A stretch of 64,000 bases of DNA from Emydura subglobosa (lineage: Eukaryota > Chordata > Testudines > Chelidae), in contig ML680086.1 of assembly GCA_007922225.1 (NCBI GenBank), positions 6,890,065-6,954,064 on the forward strand. The letters run 5' to 3'. Of the stretch, positions 46,840 to 63,000 are shown piece by piece; the first letter of the stretch is position 1; every line of letters begins with the position of its first letter. The notes beneath the pieces were generated by a model. The model had not been told where the DNA came from and did not search any database. It was given only the letters and a program-made list of their open reading frames with translations. A program made the translations under genes and the position numbers.

Positions 46840-47147
46840 TGAGCTGATCAAAAGCTCTTTTGTTTCAATCCAAAAAACGGATTTGTTTTTTTTATTTTAC
46901 TCATCAAAAACAAGACCAAAAAAAAATTGTCCAGCTTGATTGGAATTGACTTTTCTGAAAGGAAATGGTTCGTTTTGAAAATGTCAAAGCCAAACGTTTT
47001 GGCTTTTTCAGAATGTTTTCCTCATTTTTTATTTTGCTGAAACTATTTGCCAAATTCAACCCAAATGCATACACAGGTTTGGTCGCCCTCAAACGGCTCA
47101 TTTCGATGCATTTACAATTTGCTGAAAACTATTCACCCAGCTCTAAT
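46840..47147. mobile_element. GAGCTG...CAGCTC-ended non-autonomous element
   Basis: The left end GAGCTGATCAAAAGC and right end TATTCACCCAGCTCT are imperfect inverted repeats. The interior is A/T-rich with AAACGTTTTGGC. This is the only two-ended copy of the family also seen at 17.33, 38.65 and perhaps 62.58 kb. Confidence 0.55.
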
Positions 47148-47810
47148 CCTCACCCAGAGCTGACCTGTGAGGTTAGGATGAGGCATTTGTGCGTGGAACT
47201 CCGTAGCCTCCTCTGAACCCTGTGAAATGTTTCAGGGACACAGAAGGCAGGAAAGTCAGAGCAGCTGTTTCACCTTGAAACCTCCTAGCTCCTGTTGGTT
47301 TAAGTCATCCGGTGTTGTTCCTTTCCATTACATCTTTTAAATTTAAAATACATGCTGAATACAGACATATGTTCTCCTCTATTCTCCATGAAACCTGGGA
47401 TCCCCAGCCCCATGCCAGTCAGAGCTGTGTAACCTGAGAGAACTGCCCTCTCACCATGCACCCAGCTTTTTCTGAGCTTCTGACCAGCTAGCACTTGCCT
47501 TGGAGAAGACAGTCACGGAAACCTGTGAGCAATCACAAGGAAACCTCGATATGGGAGAGCGGTGTTGCTGCAGCACATTTACAACAAAGAGATCCTGTGA
47601 GAGAGACACTGAGAGCTGCCATTTCACAAACAGATCCAGAAATTGGCAACGAACAGCATGCAGTTGCTATACACCGACAGATCTGTGCCCACAAGTGGCT
47701 GATTGCGCTGCTGCCCACAAACGTCCCTCCTGTGGGCAGTCACACGGATCTCACAGGCACAGATCAAACCCCAGCCTTTGAAAAACTGCTCCTTACATTT
47801 ATTCCACATT
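47148..47810 (-). other. Intron 2 interval without recognised feature
   Basis: No gene, RNA or repeat family recognised. Confidence 0.5.
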
Positions 47811-48719
47811 CATAGAATCATAGAATTGGAAGGGACCTCAGGAGGTCATCTAGTCCAACCTCCTGCTCAAAGCAGGACTAACTTCAGCTAAATAATCCCA
47901 GTGAGGGTTTTGTCAAGCCGCAGCTTAAAAACCTCTAAAGATGGAGATTCCACCACCTCTCTAGGTAACCCATTCCAGTGCTTCACCACCCTCTTAGTGA
48001 AAACTTTTTCCTAATGTCCAACCTAGATCTCCCCCACTGCAACTTGAGACCGTTGCTCCTTGTTCTGTCATCTGCCACCACTGAGAACAGCCTAGCTCCA
48101 TCCTCCCTGGAACCCCTTTCAGGTAGTTAATCAAATCCCCCCTCATTCTTTTCTTCTGCAGACTAAACAAGCCTAGTTCCCTCACCCTCTCTTCATAAGT
48201 CTTGTGCTCCAGCCCCCAATCATCTTTGTTGCCCTCCGCTGGACTCTCTCCAACTTCTCCACATCCTTTTTGTAGTGGGGGGCCAAAACTGGACACAATA
48301 CTCCAAAGGCGGCCTTACAATGCTGAATAGAGGGGAATAATCACTTCCCGCGATCTGTTGACAATGCTCCTACTAATGCAGCCCAATATGCTATTAGCCT
48401 TCTTGGCAACCAGGGCACACTGCTGACTCATACCCAGCTTCTTGTCCAGTGTAACCCCCAGGTCCTTTTCTGCAGAACTGCTGCCTAGCTTGTCGGTCCC
48501 CAGTCTGTAGCTGTGCATGGGATTCTTCCGTCCTAAGTGCAGGATTCTGCACTTGTCCTTGTTGAACCCCATCAGATTTCTTTTGGCCCAATCCTCCAAT
48601 TTGTTTAGGTCCTTCTGTATCCTATCTCTACCTTCCAGGGTATCTACCACTCCCCCTAGCTTAGTGTCATCTGCAAACTTGCTGAGGGTGCAATCTACCC
48701 CATCCTCTAGGTCATTAAT
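47811..48719 (-). mobile_element. CR1 LINE fragment, inverted, decayed
   Basis: Minus-strand copy of the same CR1 subfamily. It starts with CATAGAATCATAGAATTGG (inverse of the tail) and ends at the inverse of ATTAATGA, equivalent to 28542 of the intact copy. The RT frame is broken, and a 9-nt deletion removes AAF from the [12 protein letters not shown] region. Same orientation as SNTA1, opposite to the copies at 27.0 and 35.6 kb. Confidence 0.95.
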
Positions 48720-48969
48720 TCAGTGCAGTCCGGAGATGCGTTTCCGAGCTCTTCCACTACCGTGAAGGTTTTTTGGGCACAGTGCAAGACATCAAAATCA
48801 TGGAAAAAGATGAAGTAAAATGGTGCAAAACCAAAAGTAAATAGAAACCTTTACAAACTCTCCTATGAGCAGCAGGAAGGTCACTTTGCACCTCCAGGGT
48901 TTGTCTCCAGTGGAGCTAGAGATGCGGTTCCCAGCTCAGACAGCCATCTTCCCACTAGCTCTCATTGAA
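48720..48969 (-). other. Intron 2 interval without recognised feature
   Basis: Nothing recognised. Confidence 0.5.
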
Positions 48970-49216
48970 CTGGCACAGTAAAAACAGAAGTGTAGTCACA
49001 ATGGTGTGAGCGGCAGGAGGGGCTTGCCACCCGAGTACATACCCAGGGTCTCAGACAGGAACTTACTTGGGATGGCTAGCACACATAAACCCCCACCACT
49101 TGTGCCACCGCAGCTAATCTGCTATCTTTAGTGCACCAGCTCAATCAGAGCTAGTGCAGGTATGTCTTTCTGAGCTGGAAATTACACCTCCGATTCCAGT
49201 GTAGACAAACCCACAA
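48970..49216. mobile_element. Possible MITE with GTGTAG-type ends
   Basis: The right end TTCCAGTGTAGACAAACCC and internal GAGCTAGTGCAGGTATGTC match a common reptile non-coding repeat. The left end (AGTGTAGTCACAATGG) is decayed. Confidence 0.4.
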
Positions 49217-49721
49217 AAATTTTGGCAGGGTGGGGGAAGAGATCATTTTCATACGTACACACACAGGCTCACAGATGTATCTCAAAAATGGTTTGGCCTA
49301 GAAGATTCAGGTCTGAAGCTGAATTCAATACTCCAGGATGAGGACAAGTGTACAAAGATGTGCCCGAAAGATTAGGTGTAAAATCTGGTGTTTATTGACT
49401 ATGGAATTTTGAATCTTTAATTGATCCAACAGGTCCCAGTCTCATCCTAGGCCCAATTCAGAGCTTCACTGATTTATGGCTTTGCCAGGAGTTGGCAAAC
49501 TGAACCAGCTACGCTTCTCAGGTTCACACAGGTCATGTATTCTGCTGAGTTACTTTGATTTGAATACTTGGTCATCTTGTGTTTCATGGAACACAGGTTG
49601 TCTTTTGATAGAGCTAAATACGTCATCTCTGCCTCAGAGGATGCGATCATCTGTTGTTACTTCCTGAAAAGCTATTCACACAAATGCCTTCTAGAAAGCT
49701 AACAAAATTCTCCAATAAGAA

Positions 49722-49845
49722 AAACAGCGAGAATCCTGGGCACCTTAAAGACTAACAAATTTATTTATATGCATCCGATGAAGTGGATTTCTGACCACGA
49801 AAGCTTATGCCCAAATAAATTTCTTATTTGCTGGACTCTCTGAAT
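49722..49845. mobile_element. Foldback Penelope-like remnant with hammerhead motif
   Basis: Left arm on the minus strand: ATGCATATAAATAAATTTG, TTAGTCTTTAAGGTGCC, GGATTCTCGCTG. Right arm on the plus strand: the hammerhead-like motif 49771-49810, then CCCAAATAAATTTC and GGACTCTCTG. Both arms share AAATAAATTT downstream of ATGC. The left arm starts at ATGC, the first four bases after the predicted cleavage site, so the inversion joint coincides with that site. This is a second family, distinct from the ACCAACAGAAGTTGG family but of the same plan. Confidence 0.7.
49771..49810 (+). ncRNA. Small hammerhead-ribozyme-like motif
   Basis: Order on the plus strand: GCAT (stem I 3' strand, 49771-49774), core CCGATGA (49775-49781), one extra A, GTGG paired with CCAC (stem II, 49783-49786 with 49795-49798), GAA (49799-49801), AGCT (49802-49805, minimal self-complementary stem III), T49806 as the cleavage nucleotide, and ATGC (49807-49810) pairing with GCAT. 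Departures from the canonical core are C instead of U at position 4 and an extra A after A9. A self-complementary stem III would require dimers, as described for small hammerheads of Penelope-like elements. Activity is unproven. Confidence 0.55.
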
Positions 49846-52800
49846 GGGATGCAAACAGAGACCATCAGTCAGGGAGGCAGTGGGCAGATACCTGGGGTCA
49901 AAATTAAGCTTGTTCATGGAACTATAACTGAGTTTCCTACATTCAGCAGAGTTCTAAGACAGTTATATTTACCTACAACTGTAGCTCGCTCATAATAAAG
50001 TTTTCTACCTGGAAAAATCATGCATTATTGTATGACTATACTCAGAGAAAGAGGGTCTGTTTGCAAGCACACATAAACTCAGTCTCATTAACGGCAGGGC
50101 AGCTGGTTATGAGAAGGGAGGCGGCGCTGCTCCTTAGTGGTCAGGCTCCGTGGTGTGTGGGCTGACATGATTAGAAATCACAGGGAGCTGAGTCAGCCTT
50201 ATTTCTGCCCTGGTGCACATCATTATTGCGATGCTGTGGTCTTGGAGGCCTATGGAAAATTTTCAAAGCTAATTGAAAAAACGTGGAGCTGGCCCAGGAG
50301 CAGCACAGCGTGCTGGAGAGGGGGTTCAGGGGCGTCCTCCGGGAGCTACAAAGGCATGGAGCTACACATGGGGGCAAATTGACTCAGAGAACAGTCTCCT
50401 GTTAAAAACAACGTAACAGCCTCTTCACAGCCACTGCCATGACATTATCACCTGTGCCAACTCCACAGGCACAAGCAAGGAATGTACAGTTCCCATCCCA
50501 GAGCCACAAACCAAGGGGCCTGCCCCAGAGATGGGCCAGCACTAGAAACCTGACCCCACTTGAAAGGTGCCCGAAGAGTCAGGTGCTTGGTCTTATTGTC
50601 TCGACAAGAGGCTGTGCAAAAAGCCGCTCCCAGAGGAGACAACCTCATTGTGGTTCCTGCTGTCTCTGCCAGGTAAGGGTCGCCTCTACAGGCCCTGGTT
50701 TAAGCCTCAAGCTGTGGGGACCTGGAAGATGCCGACGCAGCAGATCTGGGCACGAAAAGGGGAATGCCATTTTCCCACTGACTAATAGCCACATCAGTGC
50801 CTGGCCCCCAGCGAGGAGCCACAACTGAGAGGCCAGGAAGAGACGACGCCACTGGTCACTGTGTGGCACAACTCCACCTCTGTGCCCAATCCACAGACGA
50901 TGTGAGTCTGTCAGCCCCAGCTAGAGGGGCCTGGCTCTTCACCCCATCCTATGGCCGCTCACGCACTTGGCTCTGGAGGTCCCTGCTGTCACCCAAGATG
51001 GTGGCTTCACAGTGGTATTTATTGATAATCAAGGCACGCAGAAATCACTCCTTAGGACGCCTGCTGCGTTCGTAAGGATGGAATAGAGAGAAACAGCCAA
51101 GTCCTGAGCAGTTCTACCATGGCAGAGTCTAGTCCACTGGCTGATACAAGACGCGCCCTGTTATTGGAGAATTAAAACTGCTGGCACAAGCAACGAGGGG
51201 CCACAGGGGAAGGGAACAACTAATGCAAACCTGTCAGAGCCCCTGACCCAGGCAGACGCTTACTGGGACAGGGAAACAGCTCAGAGACAGCTAACCCTTC
51301 GCTCAGGTCTCAAAGGGAAATATTTCTGAGGCTCCAGAGTGTCTGGTTAATTTTATCTCTGCACAGCTCTGTAATCCTTGATCCTGACTACAGCTGGCAC
51401 AGAAACGGCACAAGGACGGTTCTCCCAGCAGCTCTGCCAACCCAGCCAGGAGCCGGGAACCTCAGAAATCTCAGGTGAGCTTCCTCTTCTAGTCTCAGGC
51501 ACCTCCCAGCCCGCAGATTTCACAGGCCAATCAGTCTGAACAAGGCATGGATCAGAGACGGACCTGAGCCAGGAAACATGCACCCAGAGCCCCACGGCCC
51601 GAGTTCAGAGACATGTTAGGATCTAGTCTGGAGAACTGTGTGAACACGCTGGGGTGCCCCGTGGCCCCCCTCCGCCATCCTGTTCTGTCCCATGGACTTT
51701 TACTGCAACCTGCTTCTTTTTCACAGCCCTGTACGAGGGGCAGATCACTCAGCTCGCAGCAGCAATTCTGTCCTGGGCTGCTCATGATTTTGTTCTACCC
51801 ACCAGCAGCCGCTTGTCTAAGCAAGTTCTATGCCGTGGTTACCCTGAACACCAGCTTTCTCACCCCCTCCTCTTCTGCCCAGCTCTCGACATGCACAGTA
51901 ACCTGAGAGTTCACGGCCATGGCCAGCCCTTGTGTGCTCAGTGCGTGCAGGCTGAGCAGCTTTCCTGGCAGAGCAGAGCTGACTGATTCAGCAGGTTTCC
52001 CTCTCTACACCCTCTTGAGAGCAGCAGACAGCACTCTTAGCTCTGGCTCTGCACAAACGGCGCAGCCAGCTCCATCTGTCAGGCTACCGCCGAGGGGAGC
52101 GTGGAGGACTGAAAGCACTTGTGCGATATTACAGTCAGTCATGTCTCTAAGTTTTGGAAGGAACACAGGGCACAGCTGTAAAACCAGAATCCTCCCTGCT
52201 TTGACTCTTGTCTGCCCATTGCAGCTCATGGGCCCTTGCGATGACCTTCGGAGTCAGTTGCGCTCCCTGACCCAGCTCCAGGGGTCCCTCTCCTGCACAA
52301 GGGCCTGGCATGTTGCACTTTTTAATGGGGGCTACTTTATAGCACAGGTCTGAGCAGAGCTGCCCTAGGGGGCATCTGAAGACCAGTCAGCACAGGCACA
52401 TCGCTGAGTCACTGCCAGCGACACCACCAAAGGCAGAACTTCACCGTCAGTGGGAGGGAACCTGCATGGCCTAGCGTGAGGCTGGGTCTGCAATGCACGG
52501 CCCATTCTGAAACATGGGAGGCTGGGGTTTCCCTGCTCTGATGCCCGAGCCTGCCAGACTGAAGCTAGCTGAGGTATGTCTACTGCTGCAATCACTCCCC
52601 GCCACCAATCGCAGGGCAGCCATCCCCTCAGACACCCCACAGGTGTTGTATTATGGGTTGGGGTGAGCATAACATAGAACGAGCTGCCTGCCTCGCTTCG
52701 TGGGCAACAGAAAGTTCAGGCAGTGCTTGGAGAGCCTGGGACAGATGAAGCTATGGAAGTGCTGACTGCTTTTCTTTGGGACACTCTCTTGGGATTCCAT

Positions 52801-55034
52801 GGAGTCAGCAGAGTATCTGGCCCAACCGTGCAGAAGCAAAGAATAGATCCCTAACTAGCCTAGTGTGTCAGCCAGGTTAGCAGAGACTCTGTCTCTCAGC
52901 TCGCCCAGAAATATTTCCCTGGGTGGACCAGGAAAATCCCAAATTCCAAGCCACCTTCTTTCAGGTATCCAGGGAGATCGACTGGCAAAAGACTTCAGCT
53001 CTATCTACAGTCTCAGCCCCTTTCCTCACTTCCCACCCACTGCCCCAGGACCTAGTGCTCACCCATCTGCTTCCATTTAACATTTTTGGAGGCAAACCAG
53101 AGACCGTGTGCCGGTCAGACCCCCCGGGGAGAAGCTGTGCAGCTGGAATCAGTTGAGGCAGAAGGCAGTGCTGGGAATATGTCTGAGGCTGGAGGATGCT
53201 GACTGGAGCAAACCAAACCAGACAATGGATTGGTACTTTTGTGAAATGCACCGGGTTGGGGTTCCAGGCAGCCTGCAAAACAAGCCGTGGCTGGAAAGGG
53301 AAATGGGAATGAAGCATTTTGCTAGCACAGTATCTCCACCTTGGGCTTCCAGGTTTGCCAGAGAAGTTGAGAATCAGGGCGATCCGACTGGGAACACCCG
53401 TACGGAGCTCACCCCACTGTCGATGCTGGATGGCTCCCAACAATGGTTTTGAGCACAGCTGGAGCACGCCAGCCTCCCAGCTGCTCAGCTGTGTGGCTCA
53501 AGCCCTTGCTCAGCAGACGAGCATTTTAGCAAGACTCAGAACATACCTGCTCAGAGGGGAGCAGAGCTGCATGAAGGATAGGTACTGTCCCAACCCCACA
53601 ACCTGGGAGCATTACAAGTCTATATAGTGAACTCATAGTGCTGGAGCTGTCACCACTTTCCTTGGTATCTCAGCAATGGAAACAGTCAAGGAAATAAGCA
53701 TGCACCGAGCTAGGACATCTGATTTCCTTTCACTCTAGCCCAGACACCTGAACTGGCTCGCCTGCAATGAAGCGAACAGGGACCTGCCATGCTCAAGTGG
53801 TTATCTGCATCCAGCCCCATTGAGTGGTGGGAAACCAATACCTTCTGCTGCTTAGCCTCTGAGAGGCTGCAAACTAATCAAACAAAGACACAAAGCCCCT
53901 CAACACAGAAGCAAACCTCTCCAGCTTCCCTTTGGAGTTCACCTGCTGGGATTTTTAATTGATTAAAGATCTCATCTGAGTCCCAGCGAATTACAGTGAA
54001 GCCCTCTCTGCAGAGGCCTCACTGCTGCGGTGATCTCTGTTGCTCAGCACTGAACTATTATCAGCAGGTCAAGTAAACAGTTCAGGTCTGGGAAGAGGGG
54101 CCTCCTGCGATCTCTCTACCTATAGAGGAGGCAGCTCATCTCAGCCCCATCCAGAACCTTTAGGAGAAAAGGAAACAAACCCAAGCCAAAGGAAAGAGAA
54201 AAACACCAGAGAGAGAGAGAGGTTTGAGGAAGGAATTTCACAGGCCCAGAGAGAAAGGGGTTCTTGTGTTTTTCTTTGGTTAAAAGATCAACTTCCAGCA
54301 GCTGTGCAGAGCAGCACATTCCACAGGATGCTGTGTGGTTCCAGAGAGGAGGAACCAAGCCGCAGAAAGGGCTGAGTAAAGCTAAAAAGAGTTTAGAGAC
54401 AATGCAGTTTGGGGAATAGGGTGGGGGAGGGAAAGCCCTCCAGGTTCAAAGAAGAAGGGAAGAAAGCATTTGGCGCCTAAGAGAACAACTTTCCTGTTGA
54501 CACAGGCCAAGTCTGGACCCCAGAGAGCTCCCCAGATCTGAGTGCCTCTTTGGGGTCTGTGATTAGCAGAGCTGAATGGGAAACAGTTTCAAGCCCGCAG
54601 ACCTTGATTCTCTATCCTCATGTGATCCAGGGGGTCTCCCTGGAAGGGTGGGTCTAGCTGTGCCTGGAAAATGGCCCCCTCTCGGCACAGCTGGGGCAAC
54701 TGCTGCCCTACACCTGTAGGCATAGGGCTGATGGGACACAGAGATGGAGAAAGTAGAGTTTAGGTTATTGTTTAGTGAATTGAGAATCTGCAAGAGAAAG
54801 GCTCCTCCCTCCTACAGACCTCTTTGCAAAGATGTTATAACGTTTCCCTCTACTCCAAAGACTTCCTTCCCCTCTTTTGTGGATCTGGAGAGCTTTCCCT
54901 CTCCCACACCCTTCCCCTACTCCCTCTACTCCCCCTCCACAGAGTCTCTTGCCCTTCCCTAACTGCTGCGACATTAGATGTACCCACTTCACTGCCCCGT
55001 CTACCTGCTCGAGAGAAAGCACTTCTCACGTTCA
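49846..55034 (-). other. Intron 2 interval without recognised feature
   Basis: About 5.2 kb. No gene, RNA or repeat family recognised; a short GA run lies at 54211-54222. Confidence 0.5.
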
Positions 55035-55160
55035 TCATTTGTGCGCTATGGTCAGAGCACCTAGTGGGAGTTAGGACGCCTGGCCTTTATGTTCAGCCTT
55101 GCCACTGCGTCACGGCACGATGTGGGGGAAATCACTTCACCTCTCTGTGCCTCCAAAACA
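55035..55160 (+). repeat. MIR-like SINE relic
   Basis: Contains GTTAGGACGCCTGGCC, CTTGCCACTGCGTCACGG, GGAAATCACTTCACCTCTC and TGTGCCTCCAAAAC, the order of a MIR body. Confidence 0.6.
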
Positions 55161-55700
55161 ATATGGCAGAAATAGAAAAGGCACAAGAAAGTGTAAGAGA
55201 AGTAGTGCGAAGCCTGGGAAGACTCAATAGGAAGAGAGATTTAAATGGTTAGGACTATTATTTAAGGGAGGAGAAAAATATGAGACACACAGAATGCACT
55301 GTATAGAAACACAAATCAGGGTTCCTATGAACCCTTTCTGAACATACAAGAACAAGCGCAATGCATGGCATAGTCAGTGGAATTCTCTGCCACAAGTTAT
55401 TGCTCAGGGAAAGAGTTTAGTGGGACTCAGAAAAGGACGGGACACACATATGAATAATAAGAATACACACAGCTAGGATTAAAAGGGTATCGGGGATATC
55501 AGCTTCCATGTTCAGGACAGAAAGCAAAGACTAGATCCCCAGGGTAGGGAGGGATTTCCTCTAAGGCCGGTCATTGTCCGATTGTCCTTTATAGGGGCAT
55601 GGGACGGAGGGGAAGAGATTACACCATCCACTGAAGCAGCTGGGTCTGGTCACTGCCAGAGTCAAGGAACTGGGCTAGATGGAAGGTGTTGTGGAAGTTG
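55161..55700 (+). repeat. Old CR1/L3 3' region
   Basis: Contains TTATTTAAGGGAGGAGAAAA, GTGGAATTCTCTGCCACAAG, and the end AACTGGGCTAGATGG, the layout of old CR1/L3 3' ends. Protein frame fully decayed. Confidence 0.7.
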
Positions 55701-56559
55701 GAAGTTACTAAACAGCCTTATGCTCGTCCTGCTCCCGTGACACCTCGCAGGGTAGCGGTTGTGTCTGAGCGTGACCAAATCTGCTGCCGGGTAAGGCAGG
55801 CCTGCTCGGGCAAATGGCAGACAGGCCTATGTTCCCAGAGTCATGTGGGCAGCCCATGGATTCATTATACCCACCCCCGGCTTTCCCCACAACCCCGGCA
55901 GCCCAGAGACGCTCTCCCTCTGCCACAGTGACCACTGAGGGAGCCCAAAAGGGCAAAAGAAAAAGGCTGCTCATAAAAGTATTTAATACTGAGGGCCAGA
56001 GGCCTTCCCAGGATGTGCACAGGGAGGGGGTGCTGCAGATCCAGTTCCCCCCCTCTCTGCCTGCTTGGAAGTGGGGAGTCCCCTCTGCACCCCTGCAGCG
56101 CTCTCCAGTGGCAGAGGCGCACAGTGTGCATTGTCCCCTCAGGCAAGCAGAGGGGAATCTTCGCAGAAAGTTGCCGTGGCTCTGACTCCATGACCTCCAA
56201 GGAGAAGAGCTCCTCCAAAGGGGCGCCCCAGGCCCTGATGGATCCCTGGGGACCCACTGCATCACGGTTCTGACCTCTCTGCCTGGCTCACCCTTTAAAG
56301 GAATGATCTAGTAGGAAACTCCGCAAAGGCTGCTGCCTGCATGGGTGGTCCAAGGTGGGCAACAGGCCTGGTCCCTCAGGATTAGCCCTTGTTCTACAGG
56401 CTAAATGGCTGGCTGGCCGGCCACAGTTCAGGACCTAGCAGACTGGTGCGCAGACCACAAAAGCCACCAGTTCAACTTGCCCCAGCAGAGAGGCCAAGGC
56501 CTGCACTTGTCCGTGAGACTGGGAGGCAGCGCTCTGCTCTGACCCTTGCAGAGGTCAAA

Positions 56560-56822
56560 AAAGAACCAGGTACGTTCATGAAGGACAGATCTATCTATAG
56601 CTACTAGCCAAGATGGTCAGGGATGCAATCTCATGCGCTGCATGTCCCTAAACCTCTGATGGCCAGAAGCTCGGACTGGATGACAGGGAACGGACGGGTC
56701 ACTCACTAATTGCCCTGTCCTGTTCATTCCCTCAGAAGCACCTGGCCCGGCCACTGTCAGAGACAGGATTCTGGGCTAGATGGACCATTGTCTGACCTGG
56801 GATGGCCGTTCTTATGTTCTTC
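56560..56822 (+). repeat. CR1 3' UTR relic
   Basis: Contains AAGGACAGATCTATCTATAG, AGCCAAGATGGTCAGGGATG, GCCACTGTCAGAGACAGGAT, GGGCTAGATGGACCATTG and GGCCGTTCTTATGTTC, a well-known CR1 3' end. Confidence 0.85.
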
Positions 56823-60669
<3,847 letters not shown>

Positions 60670-60874
60670 TTAAAGGAAAAGGAGAAAGGAAGTGGTTAGA
60701 GACCATTTATATAGAAAAGGAGGAAGGTACTATCTAGACAGCAGTCTCCTTAGACAAATCTGAGTGCTGCTAGATGAAGAGTTAGCTCATTTTCCCCAGT
60801 GATGCACCATATTCACAATCTCTGGTGTCCTTTTTGGGTAGAAAATCATTTTCATTACTTTTGCCATTACTTCC

Positions 60875-61045
60875 TTGTACTGCGGTTGCACCGTGAGACC
60901 CCGCCACAATCCACCCCCACTGTGCTAGGTGCTGCACACACACGTAGCGAGTGACCCTCCCTGCCTTAGAGAGTTTACCTTTAAATTGATAAGACAGGCA
61001 GAGGTTTGGAGCGGAAAAGGAGGCACAGGGAAGTGAAGTGACGTG
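60875..61045 (+). repeat. MIR3-like SINE relic
   Basis: Contains CACTGTGCTAGGTGCTGCAC, CCTCCCTGCCTTAGAGAG, AATTGATAAGACAGGCAGAGG and CACAGGGAAGTGAAGTGAC in the order usual for this repeat type. Confidence 0.65.
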
Positions 61046-62719
61046 GATATTTGTTCATCTCCACAAAGTAGCTGAATTTACCAGCTACTCACTATTCTTT
61101 AACCAAACATGATGCTATTCAAACCCCTCTGCTGCTTGGGGATCTATTTGTGTGGTGTCTTTGGAACTTGCAGAGAAACTGGAGCACCGTTTTTGCATGT
61201 GAGCTAAAGAATAGTTATGCAGCAGGTCAGCACGGTCACTTGTGAAACCTTTACTTTGCCTATTTACATGCAGGAGAAGCAGTGTTACATACAGGTATTA
61301 GTCCAGTGCATGGAAAGACCCGACGCCCATCTATGCCTGATCTTGCCCTGCATCTAGGCAACAGAATCTGGTGGGCAGAACCCACATGAAATAACAGATG
61401 ATCCCTACACAACACTCCAGATGAAGACCAAAAAACAACTGACACACCCACCCACCCAGCAGACCATGAAGAGGAGCAGGAATCAGAGGAGGTAAGCATC
61501 TGACCCTATGTAAGCCCAGAGATCCTGCTAGCTTCTAAGCAATTATCCTTCTCTTGCTTGAATCTCAGAATATAAATTCTGCCAAATAGCTCATGGAGGC
61601 AAGAATTCCAGAGACTGGCCCCCTTCTTGGAAATCTGAGATTCCTCAGTTTTGGTTTCAGCCAGTTGCTACATGTATGATTGATAGCAATGGCTCTGAGT
61701 CTGTGGTCTGAGCAGCAGAAGCAGGACAAAGCAGCTCCTGCCACATGGATGAGGCATCTCTTAGTCTCCCAGCAGGGATATTTGCTGCTTATTCCACCCC
61801 AACCCAGGCCTCTCACAGAGTTTCTAGAGGCTCTTCTGACTACACGCCAAAGTGACATGCAAAGAAAAGAAAACACAGATCTGCTCCCTACGCGACTGTC
61901 TCATATCCAGCCCTCCTCAGAGTCTCTTTAGTGAGAATTCCACTGCTACCATGTCTGTGGATGACACCAAAATGAGAAGTTTAGCAAACACACAGGTGGC
62001 CTGGGTCAAACTGGGAAATGACCAAGCAAGTCCAGAATACAGAGGGATGCAGGCACAGAAGGGTGACCCAGCTGGACTGCAAACTCTTCGTAGCAGGGAC
62101 CGCATCTTGGACGTGGCTCTACATTGCCAAGACCCATGGGCCTGATCCTAACTGGGTTGTACTGCAATGTAACAACTGTAACAACAAACATTGGATAATA
62201 CCACATCCAGAAACAAGGAGTAACAAAGACACGCCGGTGGATGGGACGGGCAGATACCACGTAGCTGTACACATTGCATTAAAGCTCATTTGTTTTCGGC
62301 TTGATAAAGTCCTGATATTATAAAATGCATTGCCTGGACTGGGTTCTTCCACCCTGCATGACACCTATGACATTTACTGCATTCGAATGGAAAAGTGGCA
62401 CAATTGTAGTGCCTGCCGACGCACTAACGGTCACCGTCGGAGCTGCACGAACAGCTGTAACGGTTTATGGCTCCCATTTTGGATTGTTAGTACTTTTGCA
62501 TGGGACATTGCCAAAATCAAGCGTTAACTGAACGGAGTAACATGTCTCCTAGGAAGGAGTACCTTCGTGCTAACTAGAGCCAGGCAGGAATTTTTAGACA
62601 GAACACTTTTTATTGGAAAATACCTATTCATCAAAACCAAAATTTTTTGTGGATGCTATCAGTTTCGATGAAAAGGTTTCCCAGATCCAGGATGGAAGAG
62701 AGCCAATGAAATTCACCCT

Positions 62720-62790
62720 AGAATAGCCAAAGAGCTTACAGTCTAAAATTCACACAAGACAGTGAAAGGGAGCAGAGAAACGTTGGGACA
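62720..62790 (+). repeat. MIR3-like SINE fragment
   Basis: AAAGAGCTTACAGTCTAAAAT followed by CACACAAGACAGTGAAAGGG matches the middle of the repeat at 60875; short. Confidence 0.5.
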
Positions 62791-62894
62791 GGAATAGAGG
62801 AAGGGAGGAGAAAGGTTATAAAAACGAGGCAATGTTGACGCTCAGTATATGCAAAAATGCACGTCTTGAAGGTTTTAGTGGCTTTTTTATTACT

Positions 62895-63000
62895 ATCATC
62901 AACAATTCCTAGCTCTTCTATAGTACTTGTATATTTCATCAGTAGATTTCAAAGTGCTTTACAAAGGAGATCAAATTATACAGATGAGTAAACTGATTCT
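62895..63000 (+). repeat. MIR3-like SINE relic
   Basis: Contains TTCATCAGTAGATTTCAAAG, TGCTTTACAAAGGAGATCAA and ACAGATGAGTAAACTGATTC in MIR3 order. Confidence 0.65.

Noticed and set aside
61940..62010. CR1/L3 RT fragment suggested by VDDTKMRSLA
   Set aside because: Only one short motif is visible, with no neighbouring CR1 blocks in order; too weak to annotate.
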